The position numbers and the translations under genes are program-made. The notes under the pieces were generated by a model. It saw only the letters and a list, made by a program, of their open reading frames with translations, made no database searches and was not told where the DNA came from. A stretch of DNA of 64,000 nucleotides from Longilinea sp964536805 (GTDB taxonomy: Bacteria > Chloroflexota > Anaerolineae > Anaerolineales > Anaerolineaceae): positions 17,251-81,250 of the forward strand of contig CAZHYQ010000012.1 in NCBI GenBank assembly GCA_964536805.1. The letters are read 5' to 3'. The stretch's first letter is position 1. The number at the start of each line of letters is the position of its first letter. This document shows positions 43,626-51,667 of the stretch, piece after piece.

Positions 43626-44429
43626 ATGAAAATCGATGGGAAGGTATATGTCGTGACGGGCGGGGGAAACGGCATTGGCCGGGAACTGGTCCTTTTGCTT
43701 TTGCAGAAAGGCGCCAGGGTGGCGGTCGTTGACATCAGCGAGGAAGCACTGCGCGGAACGGTCGAGCTGGCCGGCAGCCAGGCGGACCGGCTTTCCACGC
43801 ATGTGGTCAACATCACCGACCGCGCCGCCGTCGAGGCGCTGCCGGCAGCCGTCATCGCGGCGCATCAAGCCGTGGACGGGCTGATCAACTGCGCCGGCAT
43901 CATCCAGCGCTTTGTCAAATTCAAGGATCTGACCTATGCCGATATTGACAAGGTCATGAATGTCAACTTTTACGGCATGCTGTACATGACCAAGACCTTT
44001 CTGCCGCTGCTGATGGCCAGGCCGGAAGCGCACATTGCCAACGTCTCCAGCATGGGTGGATTTTTGCCTGTACCGGGTCAGATGCTGTACGGTGCGTCCA
44101 AAGCCGCCGTCAAATTGTTCACCGAAGCGCTCTATTCGGAATTCGCCGGCACCAATGTGCACGTCACCGTGATTTTCCCCGGCGCCATCGGCACCAACAT
44201 CGCCGCCAACTCGGGGGTGAATTTATCGGTGGGTGCCGACGCCGGCAAGGGCATGAAAATGACCGCCACGCCGGTGGCCGCGCAGGCCATTGTGGACGGC
44301 ATCGAGCGCAACAAGTTCCGCGTGCTGATTGGCAGCGACGCCAAAATGATGGATCTGCTCTACCGCTTGATGCCGGAGCGGGCCACCAGAATCATCAACA
44401 GCCAGATGGGCTCGTTGTTGAAGGATTGA
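43626..44429 (+). CDS. Short-chain dehydrogenase/reductase (SDR)
   Basis: 267 residues from MKIDGKVYVVTGGG (GGGAG upstream of the ATG at 43626; an ATG at 43593 precedes this). The cofactor motif TGGGNGIG is followed by VDISEE at the end of beta-2, whose Asp suggests NAD(H) preference. INCAGI, then the catalytic Ser in NVSSMGG and Tyr/Lys in YGASKAA are all present. Proline-rich FPGAIGTNIAAN follows. It probably oxidises or reduces a lipid or secondary alcohol. Followed by a strong terminator. Confidence 0.94.
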   Translation: MKIDGKVYVVTGGGNGIGRELVLLLLQKGARVAVVDISEEALRGTVELAGSQADRLSTHVVNITDRAAVEALPAAVIAAHQAVDGLINCAGIIQRFVKFKDLTYADIDKVMNVNFYGMLYMTKTFLPLLMARPEAHIANVSSMGGFLPVPGQMLYGASKAAVKLFTEALYSEFAGTNVHVTVIFPGAIGTNIAANSGVNLSVGADAGKGMKMTATPVAAQAIVDGIERNKFRVLIGSDAKMMDLLYRLMPERATRIINSQMGSLLKD

Positions 44430-44446
44430 CAATCGTTCAACCCAGG

Positions 44447-44476
44447 GCGCCTTCCAGAAACGGAAGGCGCTTTTTT
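44447..44476 (+). terminator. Rho-independent terminator after the SDR gene
   Basis: GCGCCTTCC and GGAAGGCGC close a six-base loop, followed by six T. Confidence 0.9.
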
Positions 44477-44636
44477 GTTGCATCCTCTTTGGCCGTTTCG
44501 GTGTTTATATAATGAAGGCAAAGGTATTCAGGCGCGTCCTTTTTATCATCGATTGGATTGAAGGTATAATTTATCTACATTCATCAATCTCCCGCTTATT
44601 TGTAAACCACAAAAGCCTCGAAGAAAGGGGTTCGAA

Positions 44637-45746
44637 GTGACTGCTTCCGCAAACGTTGCCGAAAAGACGGCGGTACGAAGCCTCCCATTTACTGTCAAAC
44701 GCGATTTCCGCAAAACCCTCAATGAGCGCGTCAACGCCTACCTGCGCGACAACCACCTGCCCGCGCGCGACCTGCCGGCCATGCACGTCAAAACGGCGGT
44801 CGTGATGGGCGCCTGGCTGGGCATCTACCTGCTGATCCTGCTTGGCAATCTGCCAGCCTGGGTCAACCTGGTGCTGTGCGTGGTGTGGGGCATGGCCATC
44901 GCCTCGGTCGGTTTCAATGTGATGCATGACGCCAATCACGGCGGCTATTCGGATAACCCGCGCATCAACAGCCTGGTCAGCCTGAGCGCCGAATTGCTGG
45001 GCATGAGCGGGTTCCGCTGGCGTACCAAGCACAACGTCTGGCACCACACCTACACCAACATCGCCGGCTTCGACGACGACGTGGAAACCTTCGGGCTGAT
45101 GCGCCTGACGCCGCGCATGCCGTGGAAGCCGCTCTTCCGGGTGCAGGTCGGTTACTTCTGGCTGGTCTACAGCATGATCGGCTTCGATTTCTTCCTGCGA
45201 GACTTCATGATGGTCTTTACCGGCAAGTCGGACGAAAACCACGTTTACCCCAAAATGAACGCGCTCGATCAGATCACCTTCTGGGCGGGCAAGCTGTTTT
45301 ATGTGCTCATCATGTTCGTGCTGCCGCTGCAGGTGTTTCCCTGGTGGCAGGTGCTGATTGGCTACGTGGTGGTGATGCTGACGGTGGGGCTGGTGATGGG
45401 CGTGGTTTTCCAACTGGCGCACATCAACGGCGACGTGACCTTCCCGGAGCCAGTGGGCGATCCGCAGCACATCGAAAATGAGTGGGCCGTGCACCAGGTG
45501 GAGACCACCGCGGACTTTGCGCCGCACAATCAAGTGTTGAATTTCTACATCGGCGGGCTGAATTACCAGATCGAACACCACCTGTTCCCGCACATCTGCC
45601 ATCTGAACTACCCGCGCATCGCGCCAATCGTGCGCGCCACCTGCGAGGAGTTCGGCGTTCATTACCAGTGCTATCCCACCTGGCGCGAATCTTTTGCCGG
45701 CCACCTGCGCGAGCTGTGGCTGCTGGGGCGTTCCGCCGCGGTATGA
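44637..45746 (+). CDS. Membrane fatty acid desaturase
   Basis: 369 residues with a GTG start (GAAAGGGG upstream). Three His clusters typical of di-iron desaturases: HDANH at residues 97-101, a KHNVWHH pattern with His132, His136 and His137, and QIEHHLFPH with His314, His315 and His319. Four to six TM segments lie between them. The N-terminus shows RVNAYLRDNHLPARD, as in acyl-lipid/acyl-CoA desaturases of the DesC/fatty-acid desaturase type with a soluble lead. The enzyme inserts a double bond into acyl chains, probably for membrane fluidity. No ferredoxin gene is adjacent. Confidence 0.93.
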   Translation: MTASANVAEKTAVRSLPFTVKRDFRKTLNERVNAYLRDNHLPARDLPAMHVKTAVVMGAWLGIYLLILLGNLPAWVNLVLCVVWGMAIASVGFNVMHDANHGGYSDNPRINSLVSLSAELLGMSGFRWRTKHNVWHHTYTNIAGFDDDVETFGLMRLTPRMPWKPLFRVQVGYFWLVYSMIGFDFFLRDFMMVFTGKSDENHVYPKMNALDQITFWAGKLFYVLIMFVLPLQVFPWWQVLIGYVVVMLTVGLVMGVVFQLAHINGDVTFPEPVGDPQHIENEWAVHQVETTADFAPHNQVLNFYIGGLNYQIEHHLFPHICHLNYPRIAPIVRATCEEFGVHYQCYPTWRESFAGHLRELWLLGRSAAV

Positions 45747-45937
45747 AGGCGGAAGAATTGACAGGCGGCCGATTCCGGCTACAATGAAAATACAGTCATG
45801 AACAAACCGGCAGCATTACCCGCTGCCGGAAGTGAGTCATTTTGTTTCTGTCCGGTCCGCGGGCCGGATAATGGGCTGATCCTTTTTTCTGATGGACAGT
45901 AAAAAAAGCGCAGCAAAAAAGCCAAGGAGGCAAAGAA

Positions 45938-46378
45938 ATGCCAAAATTCCAACGGGAAGTGGAAATTGATGCTCCGGTCGAAAAAGTGTGGAGCGTGATC
46001 ACCGACCCAAATCATTGGGCGGAGTGGTTTCCGGCCATTGATAGCGTCGCAAACGCAACCCAGGTCGCCCCGGGCGGAACCTTCCAATGGATGGACGAAG
46101 GGAAAACCGGCAAGGGCACCATCGTGAAAATGGAGCCGCAGAAGCTGCTGGAGATCTTGACCCAGCTCGGCGACGACAAGGATTCACACCTCTTCAAGCT
46201 GAGCCCCAGCGGCGGCTTTCTGGGCCTGAAGGCGGATGAGTGCAAGGTGGAATACACGCTCGATACGCTCATGGGCGGCGGCATTCTGAGCAACTTCATC
46301 GCCGGCGGGAACCCGCGCGACGCGCTGCGGGTCAAAAACGCCATGAACAAGCTGCGCCGGCTGGTGGAAAGCCTCTAA
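45938..46378 (+). CDS. SRPBCC family protein
   Basis: 146 residues. The opening REVEIDAPVEKVWSVITDPNHWAEWFP is the classic SRPBCC/START-like polyketide-cyclase strand-helix pattern. The C-terminal helix NPRDALRVKNAMNKLRRLVE closes the ligand cavity. A perfect AGGAGG lies nine bases ahead of the ATG, one of the strongest sites in the window. Probably binds a hydrophobic ligand; ligand unknown. A GlsB-like gene follows after 58 bp. Confidence 0.9.
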   Translation: MPKFQREVEIDAPVEKVWSVITDPNHWAEWFPAIDSVANATQVAPGGTFQWMDEGKTGKGTIVKMEPQKLLEILTQLGDDKDSHLFKLSPSGGFLGLKADECKVEYTLDTLMGGGILSNFIAGGNPRDALRVKNAMNKLRRLVESL

Positions 46379-46436
46379 CCGGCTACAAGCGAGCATCATC
46401 ATCAAATCCGAATGACAAGCGTCAGGGAGAAAAATC

Positions 46437-46688
46437 ATGAACCTGTTTTCAATGATCATTGTAGGCCTCATCGCCGGTTGGATTGGATCCAAAGTCATGA
46501 AATCCAAGACCGGCCTGTTGACGGACCTGGGTCTGGGCGTGGTGGGCGCCATCGTGGGCGGATGGATCACGTCCTTGCTATTAAGCGTGAACCTGGTTGG
46601 TGGTCTTAACCTCACCAGCATCGTCGTCGCGGCGCTGGGCGCCATCCTGGTGATCTTCCTCTACCGCCTGATCACCAAAAGGCGCTAG
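46437..46688 (+). CDS. GlsB/YeaQ/YmgE-like stress-response membrane protein
   Basis: 83 residues with three hydrophobic segments (about 3-19, 28-50 and 55-75). The Gly-rich pattern IIVGLIAGWIGSKVM and GLGVVGAIVGGWI is characteristic of the transglycosylase-associated GlsB/YeaQ family. GGGAG lies upstream of the ATG. Such proteins are induced by envelope or pH stress in other bacteria. Likely co-transcribed with the SRPBCC gene. Confidence 0.9.
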   Translation: MNLFSMIIVGLIAGWIGSKVMKSKTGLLTDLGLGVVGAIVGGWITSLLLSVNLVGGLNLTSIVVAALGAILVIFLYRLITKRR

Positions 46689-46884
46689 CCGGTAAACGCA
46701 GAGAACTGCAATAACAGACTTCATTCGCTCAAATCCAGCGGCAACGTTGGTCCATGCAAGAAAATGTCGTTCACGCCGGTCAGCTGACCGGCGTGATTGA
46801 CACTAAACCCTGGCCAGGGGGAAACGCAGGCATTGAGCCAGGCCGGGTAGGTTCGCCGCCTCTTGGAAAAGCCGGGGAGGGAAA

Positions 46885-48603
46885 ATGGTCCGCAAAATGC
46901 TGGCCTTTATGTTGTTGATCTGCCTGGCGGCCTGTTCGCTGCCGGGTTCATCCGCCGCGTCTCCTCAACCCACCGCACCGCCCGGGCCAACCTCGACGGC
47001 TCCTGCCACTGCCCGCCCGCCCACCGCGACGGCCGCGCCGACAGCCCTCGCCACAGCCAGCTCCACCCCGTCCGCCGGAAACCCGGCCTGGTGGAAGGAT
47101 GCTGTTTTTTACGAGATTTTCGTGCGCAGCTTTTACGACAGCAACGGCGACGGCATCGGTGACATTAACGGCCTGATTGAAAAACTGGATTACCTCAACG
47201 ACGGCGACCCGGCCACCGCCAGCGACCTGGGCGTCACCGCACTGTGGTTGATGCCCATCCACCCTTCGCCGTCCACGCACGGCTACGACGTCACCGATTA
47301 TTACGTGGTCAACCCGCAATACGGCAACCTGGATGATTTTCGCCGGTTGGTGGCTGAAGCCCACCGGCGCGGCATGCACGTGATCATCGATTTGGTGCTG
47401 AACCACACCTCCAGCCAGAATCCCTGGTTCATCCGATCGCAGGATCCGGCATCGCCGTACCACAACTGGTATGTGTGGGCCGATAAGGATCCCGGATTCA
47501 AAGGCCCATGGAACCAGCAAGTCTGGTATCCGCTGGACGGCGGTTATTACTATGCCTATTTTTGGGAGGGCATGCCCGATCTGAACTACGCCAACCCGGC
47601 CGTCACAGCCGAGATGCAAAAGGTGGCCCGTTTCTGGCTGGCGGATGTCGGCATCGACGGCTTCCGGCTGGACGCGATCGGCTCGCTGATTGAAAACGGT
47701 GCAGAAACGGTTGAAACCAGGGCCACGCACGACTGGCTGCGCGGCTTTTTTACCTTCATCAAAACGGAGCGGCCCGACGCCATGACGGTTGGCGAGGTCT
47801 GGCGGGAGGATTCCGTGGTCATCCCCTACGTGAGGGAGGACGCGGTCGACCTGGCCTTTGATTTTGACCTGTCCGCCGCGCTGCTGGCCAGCATCAACGA
47901 GGGCAATTCGGCCAAATTGCTCAGCGGGCTGCGCGCCGGCACGCTCCAGTTCCCGGCCGGACGCTACGGCACGTTTCTGACCAACCACGACATGGCGCGC
48001 GCGATGACCCAACTGGGCGGGGACGAGCAAAAGGCCAAAGTCGCCGCCTCGCTGTATTTTGCCCTGCCCGGCGTGCCGTTTATCTACTACGGCGAGGAAA
48101 TCGGCCTGTCCGGCGAAGCTCCGGACGAGATGGGCCGCCGCCCCATGCAATGGAGCGGCGGGGTTAATGCCGGGTTTTCAAGCGCCGCGTCGTGGAAGGC
48201 CCCCGACATCGACCCGGTTCATAACGTTACCGCCCAAATCGCCGATCCCCATTCGCTGCTCGCGCATTACCGCGGCTGGATCGCGCAGCGCCTCAGCCAC
48301 CCCGCCCTGCGTACCGGCGGCCTCAGCCTGTTTTCCGCCTCCAACCCCGGCGTTTTCGCCTGCCTGCGCACCACCTCCGCTGAGGCAATCCTGGTGGTGG
48401 TCAATCTGACTGGAACAACCCTGCGCGATTTTCGCTTGTCGCTGGATGCCAGCCCGCTGTCCGCGGGGACGTATTCGGCGGCGTCGCTGTGGGATGGCAG
48501 GGACCTGGCGGCTGTGACGGTGTTGGAAAACGGAAAAATCGATGAGTATACCCCCGGTGGGGAGTTGCCTCCCTATGCGACATTATTAATCCGGTTGCAA
48601 TAG
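46885..48603 (+). CDS. GH13 alpha-amylase-type glycoside hydrolase, lipoprotein
   Basis: 572 residues. Signal peptide with lipobox CLAAC, then a Pro/Thr/Ala linker to about residue 65. The GH13 barrel begins WWKDAVFYEIFVRSFYDSNGDG. Catalytic residues are intact: nucleophile Asp263 in GFRLDAIG, acid/base Glu304 in VGEVW and transition-state Asp369 in NHD. HVIIDLVLNHTSSQNPWF is conserved region I. A C-terminal beta domain follows. The resemblance is to trehalose synthase/oligo-1,6-glucosidase-like members, so it probably cleaves alpha-glucans or oligosaccharides outside the cell membrane. GGGGAGG precedes the ATG. Confidence 0.94.
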   Translation: MVRKMLAFMLLICLAACSLPGSSAASPQPTAPPGPTSTAPATARPPTATAAPTALATASSTPSAGNPAWWKDAVFYEIFVRSFYDSNGDGIGDINGLIEKLDYLNDGDPATASDLGVTALWLMPIHPSPSTHGYDVTDYYVVNPQYGNLDDFRRLVAEAHRRGMHVIIDLVLNHTSSQNPWFIRSQDPASPYHNWYVWADKDPGFKGPWNQQVWYPLDGGYYYAYFWEGMPDLNYANPAVTAEMQKVARFWLADVGIDGFRLDAIGSLIENGAETVETRATHDWLRGFFTFIKTERPDAMTVGEVWREDSVVIPYVREDAVDLAFDFDLSAALLASINEGNSAKLLSGLRAGTLQFPAGRYGTFLTNHDMARAMTQLGGDEQKAKVAASLYFALPGVPFIYYGEEIGLSGEAPDEMGRRPMQWSGGVNAGFSSAASWKAPDIDPVHNVTAQIADPHSLLAHYRGWIAQRLSHPALRTGGLSLFSASNPGVFACLRTTSAEAILVVVNLTGTTLRDFRLSLDASPLSAGTYSAASLWDGRDLAAVTVLENGKIDEYTPGGELPPYATLLIRLQ

Positions 48604-48784
48604 GGCGAGTGATAAACCAGGCCTGAACACGATTACTCGCCCCAAAGGGTCAGGGCACGCGCTACTGACACCTGCGACGCCCGGTAAATTCTGGTTTGAA
48701 ATGGCTAATTACCAATATAACCCTCACCCCGGCTGCCTGCAGGATCTTCAGCGGCCGTGATCCCCTCTCCCTTATTAGGGGAGC

Positions 48785-48913
48785 GGGGCAAGGCGGCACG
48801 GTCAATCTGTGTTGCGGCGGGGTGAGGGAGAACGACTTACGTCGTCACTACGATTCACCAGGCGGGAGAGGGGCAAGGCGGCACGGTTATTCTGTGTTGA
48901 GGCGGGGTGAGGG
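48785..48913. repeat. 44-bp direct repeat, two copies 85 bp apart
   Basis: Positions 48785-48828 and 48870-48913 share GGGGCAAGGCGGCACGGT followed by TCTGTGTTG and GGCGGGGTGAGGG with two to four differences. The near-palindrome ACGACTTACGTCGT occurs beside copy 1 (48832-48845) and again at 48961-48974. This lies in the 400-bp non-coding stretch 48604-49004, which otherwise has no gene. Confidence 0.75.
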
Positions 48914-48926
48914 TCTGGAATAGAAG

Positions 48927-48951
48927 TGGGTCTGGTCAGAGACCAGACCCA
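48927..48951. repeat. Perfect 11-bp hairpin (REP-like)
   Basis: TGGGTCTGGTC and GACCAGACCCA flank AGA. No T run follows on either strand, so it may serve as a weak terminator or dispersed element near the heme oxygenase 3' end. Confidence 0.65.
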
Positions 48952-49004
48952 TCAAAGACAACGACTTACGTCGTTACGACGAATTGCCAGGCGGCTGGTA
49001 AGGC

Positions 49005-49646
49005 TCAGCCCAGCTCCAATGAGGCAGCCATCGCGGCGAACACGTCCCGGTTGAGCTGAAACGCCAGGTTGGCTTCGTCGACGATGCGTTGGGCGGTTTT
49101 GGCATTGACAGGCATGGCGTCGAGCGCGCCGCGGTACTGCTCCTTGAACTGGGCGTGGTCGGCGATCTGCGGAAAATTGTAAAAAGCCAGGCCGTCCTGC
49201 GCGGGCAGGTTGAACATTTGGGCCACCACGCGCTTCATGGCCTGGCCGCCGGAGAGGTCGCCCAGGTAGCGGGTGTAATGGTGCGCCACCAGGCCGTCGG
49301 GCCAATCGCGCGAGAGCGCGTCGATGCGCTGGATGTAGGCGCTGGTGGCCGGGTTGGGCTGCCGGTCTTGCCAGGCGCTGCCGCCGAAATAGAAGGACAG
49401 GTCGCTGCGGATGGCCTCGGCGCGGAACAGGGCGGGGAAGTGGATCTTTCCCAGCACGGGGTGAGCGCTGTGGGGCTGCAGGCGCTCTTCGAGGGTCTGA
49501 TAGACGTGCAGCAGTTGGAGCAGGAACTCGCGGTAGACTTCGCGGGAGAGTTGGCCTTTAAACAACCGGCGGATGAAAGGGGTTTGTTCCGCCAGGCGGT
49601 GCGAGTCTTTGGTGCCCTCGCGCAAGGAAATCGACAATGCTTCCAT
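49005..49646 (-). CDS. Biliverdin-producing heme oxygenase
   Basis: 213 residues, the usual length of bacterial HO. SLREGTKDSHRLAE gives the proximal His at residue 16. YTRYLGDLSGGQAMKR is the distal helix signature with its two Gly. FYNFPQI and the C-terminal helix fit the fold. The enzyme opens heme to biliverdin, CO and Fe2+ with an electron donor such as ferredoxin or flavodoxin. No phytochrome, phycobilin or heme-uptake gene lies near, so it is an orphan here. AAGGAG is 13 bases ahead of the ATG, longer than normal. Confidence 0.93.
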   Translation of the reverse strand: MEALSISLREGTKDSHRLAEQTPFIRRLFKGQLSREVYREFLLQLLHVYQTLEERLQPHSAHPVLGKIHFPALFRAEAIRSDLSFYFGGSAWQDRQPNPATSAYIQRIDALSRDWPDGLVAHHYTRYLGDLSGGQAMKRVVAQMFNLPAQDGLAFYNFPQIADHAQFKEQYRGALDAMPVNAKTAQRIVDEANLAFQLNRDVFAAMAASLELG

Positions 49647-49818
49647 AATCCGTGTGCATCTCCTTTATACGGGTAATAAATCGGACTAATTTTGTCTGAT
49701 TATATCCTGAAATTGGCGGCGGGGTGAGGGCCTGGAAAAGGGAGGGTGCTTGCAAGCATCGGTGCGAGTCAGAACTGGAGGAGCTCTGAATAAATGGACA
49801 AAATTCTCATGGAGATAA

Positions 49819-49846
49819 GTAGAGGCAATTCATGAATTGCCTCTAC
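49819..49846. repeat. Perfect 28-bp palindrome (REP-like)
   Basis: GTAGAGGCAATT, CATG, AATTGCCTCTAC reads identically on both strands. This motif type is familiar from intergenic space of Chloroflexota genomes, as far as I recall. It probably forms a cruciform or RNA hairpin. Confidence 0.8.
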
Positions 49847-49968
49847 GACTAGACCACTACCGATTTGAGCTGAGGGAAAACCGGCGCGATTCCAGACCAT
49901 CAGAATTCATCGGCTGATCATGATTGACCAAATTTACCCCACCCCGTCAACCTGCACCCGAAGGGTGT

Positions 49969-49991
49969 CCCCAAATTCAGAGAATTTGGGG
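49969..49991. repeat. Perfect 10-bp hairpin (REP-like)
   Basis: CCCCAAATTC and GAATTTGGGG flank AGA. It directly abuts the second copy of the 77-bp repeat and probably forms part of the same unit. Confidence 0.7.
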
Positions 49992-50073
49992 AGGGTGCTT
50001 GCAAGCATCGACGCGAGCAAGGATTAGAGGGGCTCTGAATAAATGGACAGAATCCTCATCGAGATTCGTCAAC

Positions 50074-50988
50074 CTACCGGCCGTCCAGCGGGTGAGCGCT
50101 AAAAAACTCCCACATCACGCGCGTGGCGTCGATATCCGGGCTGGTGGGGCCGGTGATGAACTCCGGCAGGGGTACGCCGCCCGGCCAGGAATGGCCGCCC
50201 CCGGCTACGGTGTAAAAGACCACGTCCGCCTTGCAGCCGGTCCAGCGCAGCCCGCTGACCGCGCCGCTGGGCGGAATTTCCTGCGGGGCATCCGGGCAGC
50301 CGTTGCGCCGCGCCAGTTCGGCGGCAAAATCCGGGATGGCGGGAAAGGGCAGGTCGAAGGAGCGCGAGGGGCCGCCCTGGTAGGGCACAATCGGGTCGGC
50401 TGTGCCGTGGAATAGAATCGTCGGCACCGGCCGGGCTGGTTTACACTGCTGCCAGGGATACACAAACGCCCCGGCCACCATGCCGACCGCCGCGATGCGT
50501 TCGGACAGCCGGCAGGACAGCACAAACGACATGCCGCCGCCGTTGGAAAGGCCGTTGGCGTAAATGCGGGTAGGATCGATGTTATAAGGGCCAGCCAGTT
50601 TGTCGATCAAATCCGAGATGAACTGCACGTCCAGGGCAGGATCCTGCTCGGGTGGGGCGTTGCCGCGCGTGCGCCAGTGCAGCGGAAAATCAGTCCCGGC
50701 GGGGTAGACCACGATGAAACTCTGCTGGTCAGCCAGATCGTTCCAGCGGCTGATCTGGGCCTGGTGCGCCGGCCATTCGGCAAAGCCGTGAATGCTGATA
50801 ATGAGCGGCGTCGGGATGTTTGGATCGTAGCTTTTGGGCACGTAAAGCAGGTAGGAGCGTTTTTCGCCAGACGAAATCAGCCAGCCGTTGGTGCGGTTGG
50901 CGATCAAAAATGCCGCGGCTATCGCAAGCACAAACAGCAGCAGCAAGCAAACAATGCCCGCGACCAGGCGCAGCAGTACTTTGATCAT
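50074..50988 (-). CDS. PHB depolymerase/LpqC-like esterase with N-terminal anchor
   Basis: 304 residues. A single TM or signal-anchor segment (about 6-30) is followed by an alpha/beta hydrolase: YLLYVPKSYDP, PLIISIHGFAEWP, nucleophile Ser in GLSNGGGMS, acid Asp in HGTADPIVPY and His in GGGHSWPG. This is the esterase family related to poly(3-hydroxybutyrate) depolymerases and feruloyl esterases (LpqC). Probably extracytoplasmic ester hydrolysis. Polyester or hydroxycinnamate substrates are likely by family only. Confidence 0.9.
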   Translation of the reverse strand: MIKVLLRLVAGIVCLLLLFVLAIAAAFLIANRTNGWLISSGEKRSYLLYVPKSYDPNIPTPLIISIHGFAEWPAHQAQISRWNDLADQQSFIVVYPAGTDFPLHWRTRGNAPPEQDPALDVQFISDLIDKLAGPYNIDPTRIYANGLSNGGGMSFVLSCRLSERIAAVGMVAGAFVYPWQQCKPARPVPTILFHGTADPIVPYQGGPSRSFDLPFPAIPDFAAELARRNGCPDAPQEIPPSGAVSGLRWTGCKADVVFYTVAGGGHSWPGGVPLPEFITGPTSPDIDATRVMWEFFSAHPLDGR

Positions 50989-51167
50989 AGATTCCTCATT
51001 ATTCTCCGCGGCTACGGAAACCAGGCTTTACCGGGCAGCCGGCTGGATTTGCATATTGAATATTATTATAGATCAGCGTGCGGCTGCCCGGCAGTGGGGT
51101 ATTTATTAAGTTATACAATTGTAGAAGGATGCGCTGTCTCGGCGGTCCGTTTATCCCGGGAGAGCAA

Positions 51168-51401
51168 ATGATGGACGAGATTATCAAAAAATATAGGGGC
51201 GCCAACATCGACATCGACCTGGCTTCCCCAGCCGGCAGCATCGCCTGGCAGCAGGATGCATGCCCGTGGAATATGGCTGAAAACACGCAGGAACACCGCT
51301 GCGCGGTCAAAAACACCTCCATTTGCCGCTACTTTTGCGGCCTGGAATACCTGGATACGCTCCTGTGCTGCTACCCGGAGCCAAACCCCTTCAGCAGGTA
51401 A
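51168..51401 (+). CDS. Small Cys-rich hypothetical protein
   Basis: 77 residues from ATGATG at 51168 (GGGAGAG upstream). Six cysteines at 32, 45, 53, 57, 67 and 68. The C-terminal half CAVKNTSICRYFCGLEYLD, then CCYP, suggests a metal or iron-sulfur site. The N-terminal half reads like a short helical binding region. I recall similar short orphan proteins in other anaerobes but no characterised role. Followed after 20 bp by a DUF6429-like gene. Confidence 0.68.
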   Translation: MMDEIIKKYRGANIDIDLASPAGSIAWQQDACPWNMAENTQEHRCAVKNTSICRYFCGLEYLDTLLCCYPEPNPFSR

Positions 51402-51421
51402 AAAACGAAAGCGGGAATACT

Positions 51422-51667
51422 ATGGATTACGACCGCGATAAAGTCGATGAGATGATGCTGGCGCTGCTCTATCTGAACAGCACCAGCGACCGCTTTGGCA
51501 CGCGCACCTGGAAGGGCCTCAACGTGGAGACGGTCGACCGTCTGCTTCAAAAAGGCTACATCCGCGATTTGGGAACGAAATCCCCCACCATGCTGCTTTC
51601 GGAGGAAGGCGCGCGGCTGTCGAAAGAGCTGTTTATCAAATATTTTGGCAAGGAAGAACAGGATTAA
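51422..51667 (+). CDS. DUF6429-like small protein
   Basis: 81 residues from MDYDRDKVDEMMLALLYL (ATG at 51422). ATWKGLNVETVDRLLQKGYI-type pattern (here RTWKGLNVETVDRLLQKGYI), then LLSEEGARLSKELFIKYFG, gives a winged-helix-like layout as in DUF6429 proteins. Its stop overlaps the end of the convergent TetR gene by four bases. Often found next to transposon-linked genes elsewhere, but none is here. Likely DNA-binding by fold only. Confidence 0.8.
   Translation: MDYDRDKVDEMMLALLYLNSTSDRFGTRTWKGLNVETVDRLLQKGYIRDLGTKSPTMLLSEEGARLSKELFIKYFGKEEQD

Larger units (their letters stand above)
49740..50065. repeat. Duplicated ~77-bp repeat in a 427-bp non-coding stretch
   Basis: Copies at 49740-49815 and 49989-50065 share GGGAGGGTGCTTGCAAGCATC, cut here, then CTCTGAATAAATGGACA, with about 80 percent identity and 249 bp between them. 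The stretch 49647-50073 has no gene: the frames seen here are short and lack ribosome binding sites. It also holds the palindrome at 49819 and the hairpin at 49969. Confidence 0.75.

Noticed and set aside
43506..44162. Minus-strand frame of 218 codons
   Set aside because: It is mostly antisense to the SDR gene, which has intact catalytic motifs. The remainder is AT-rich non-coding sequence.
44571..45704. Minus-strand frame of 377 codons, His-rich
   Set aside because: It is the antisense of the desaturase gene, whose three His boxes are intact on the plus strand.
48700..50065. CRISPR-like repeat array
   Set aside because: Repeats are few, of differing type, imperfect and unevenly spaced; no cas gene is present.
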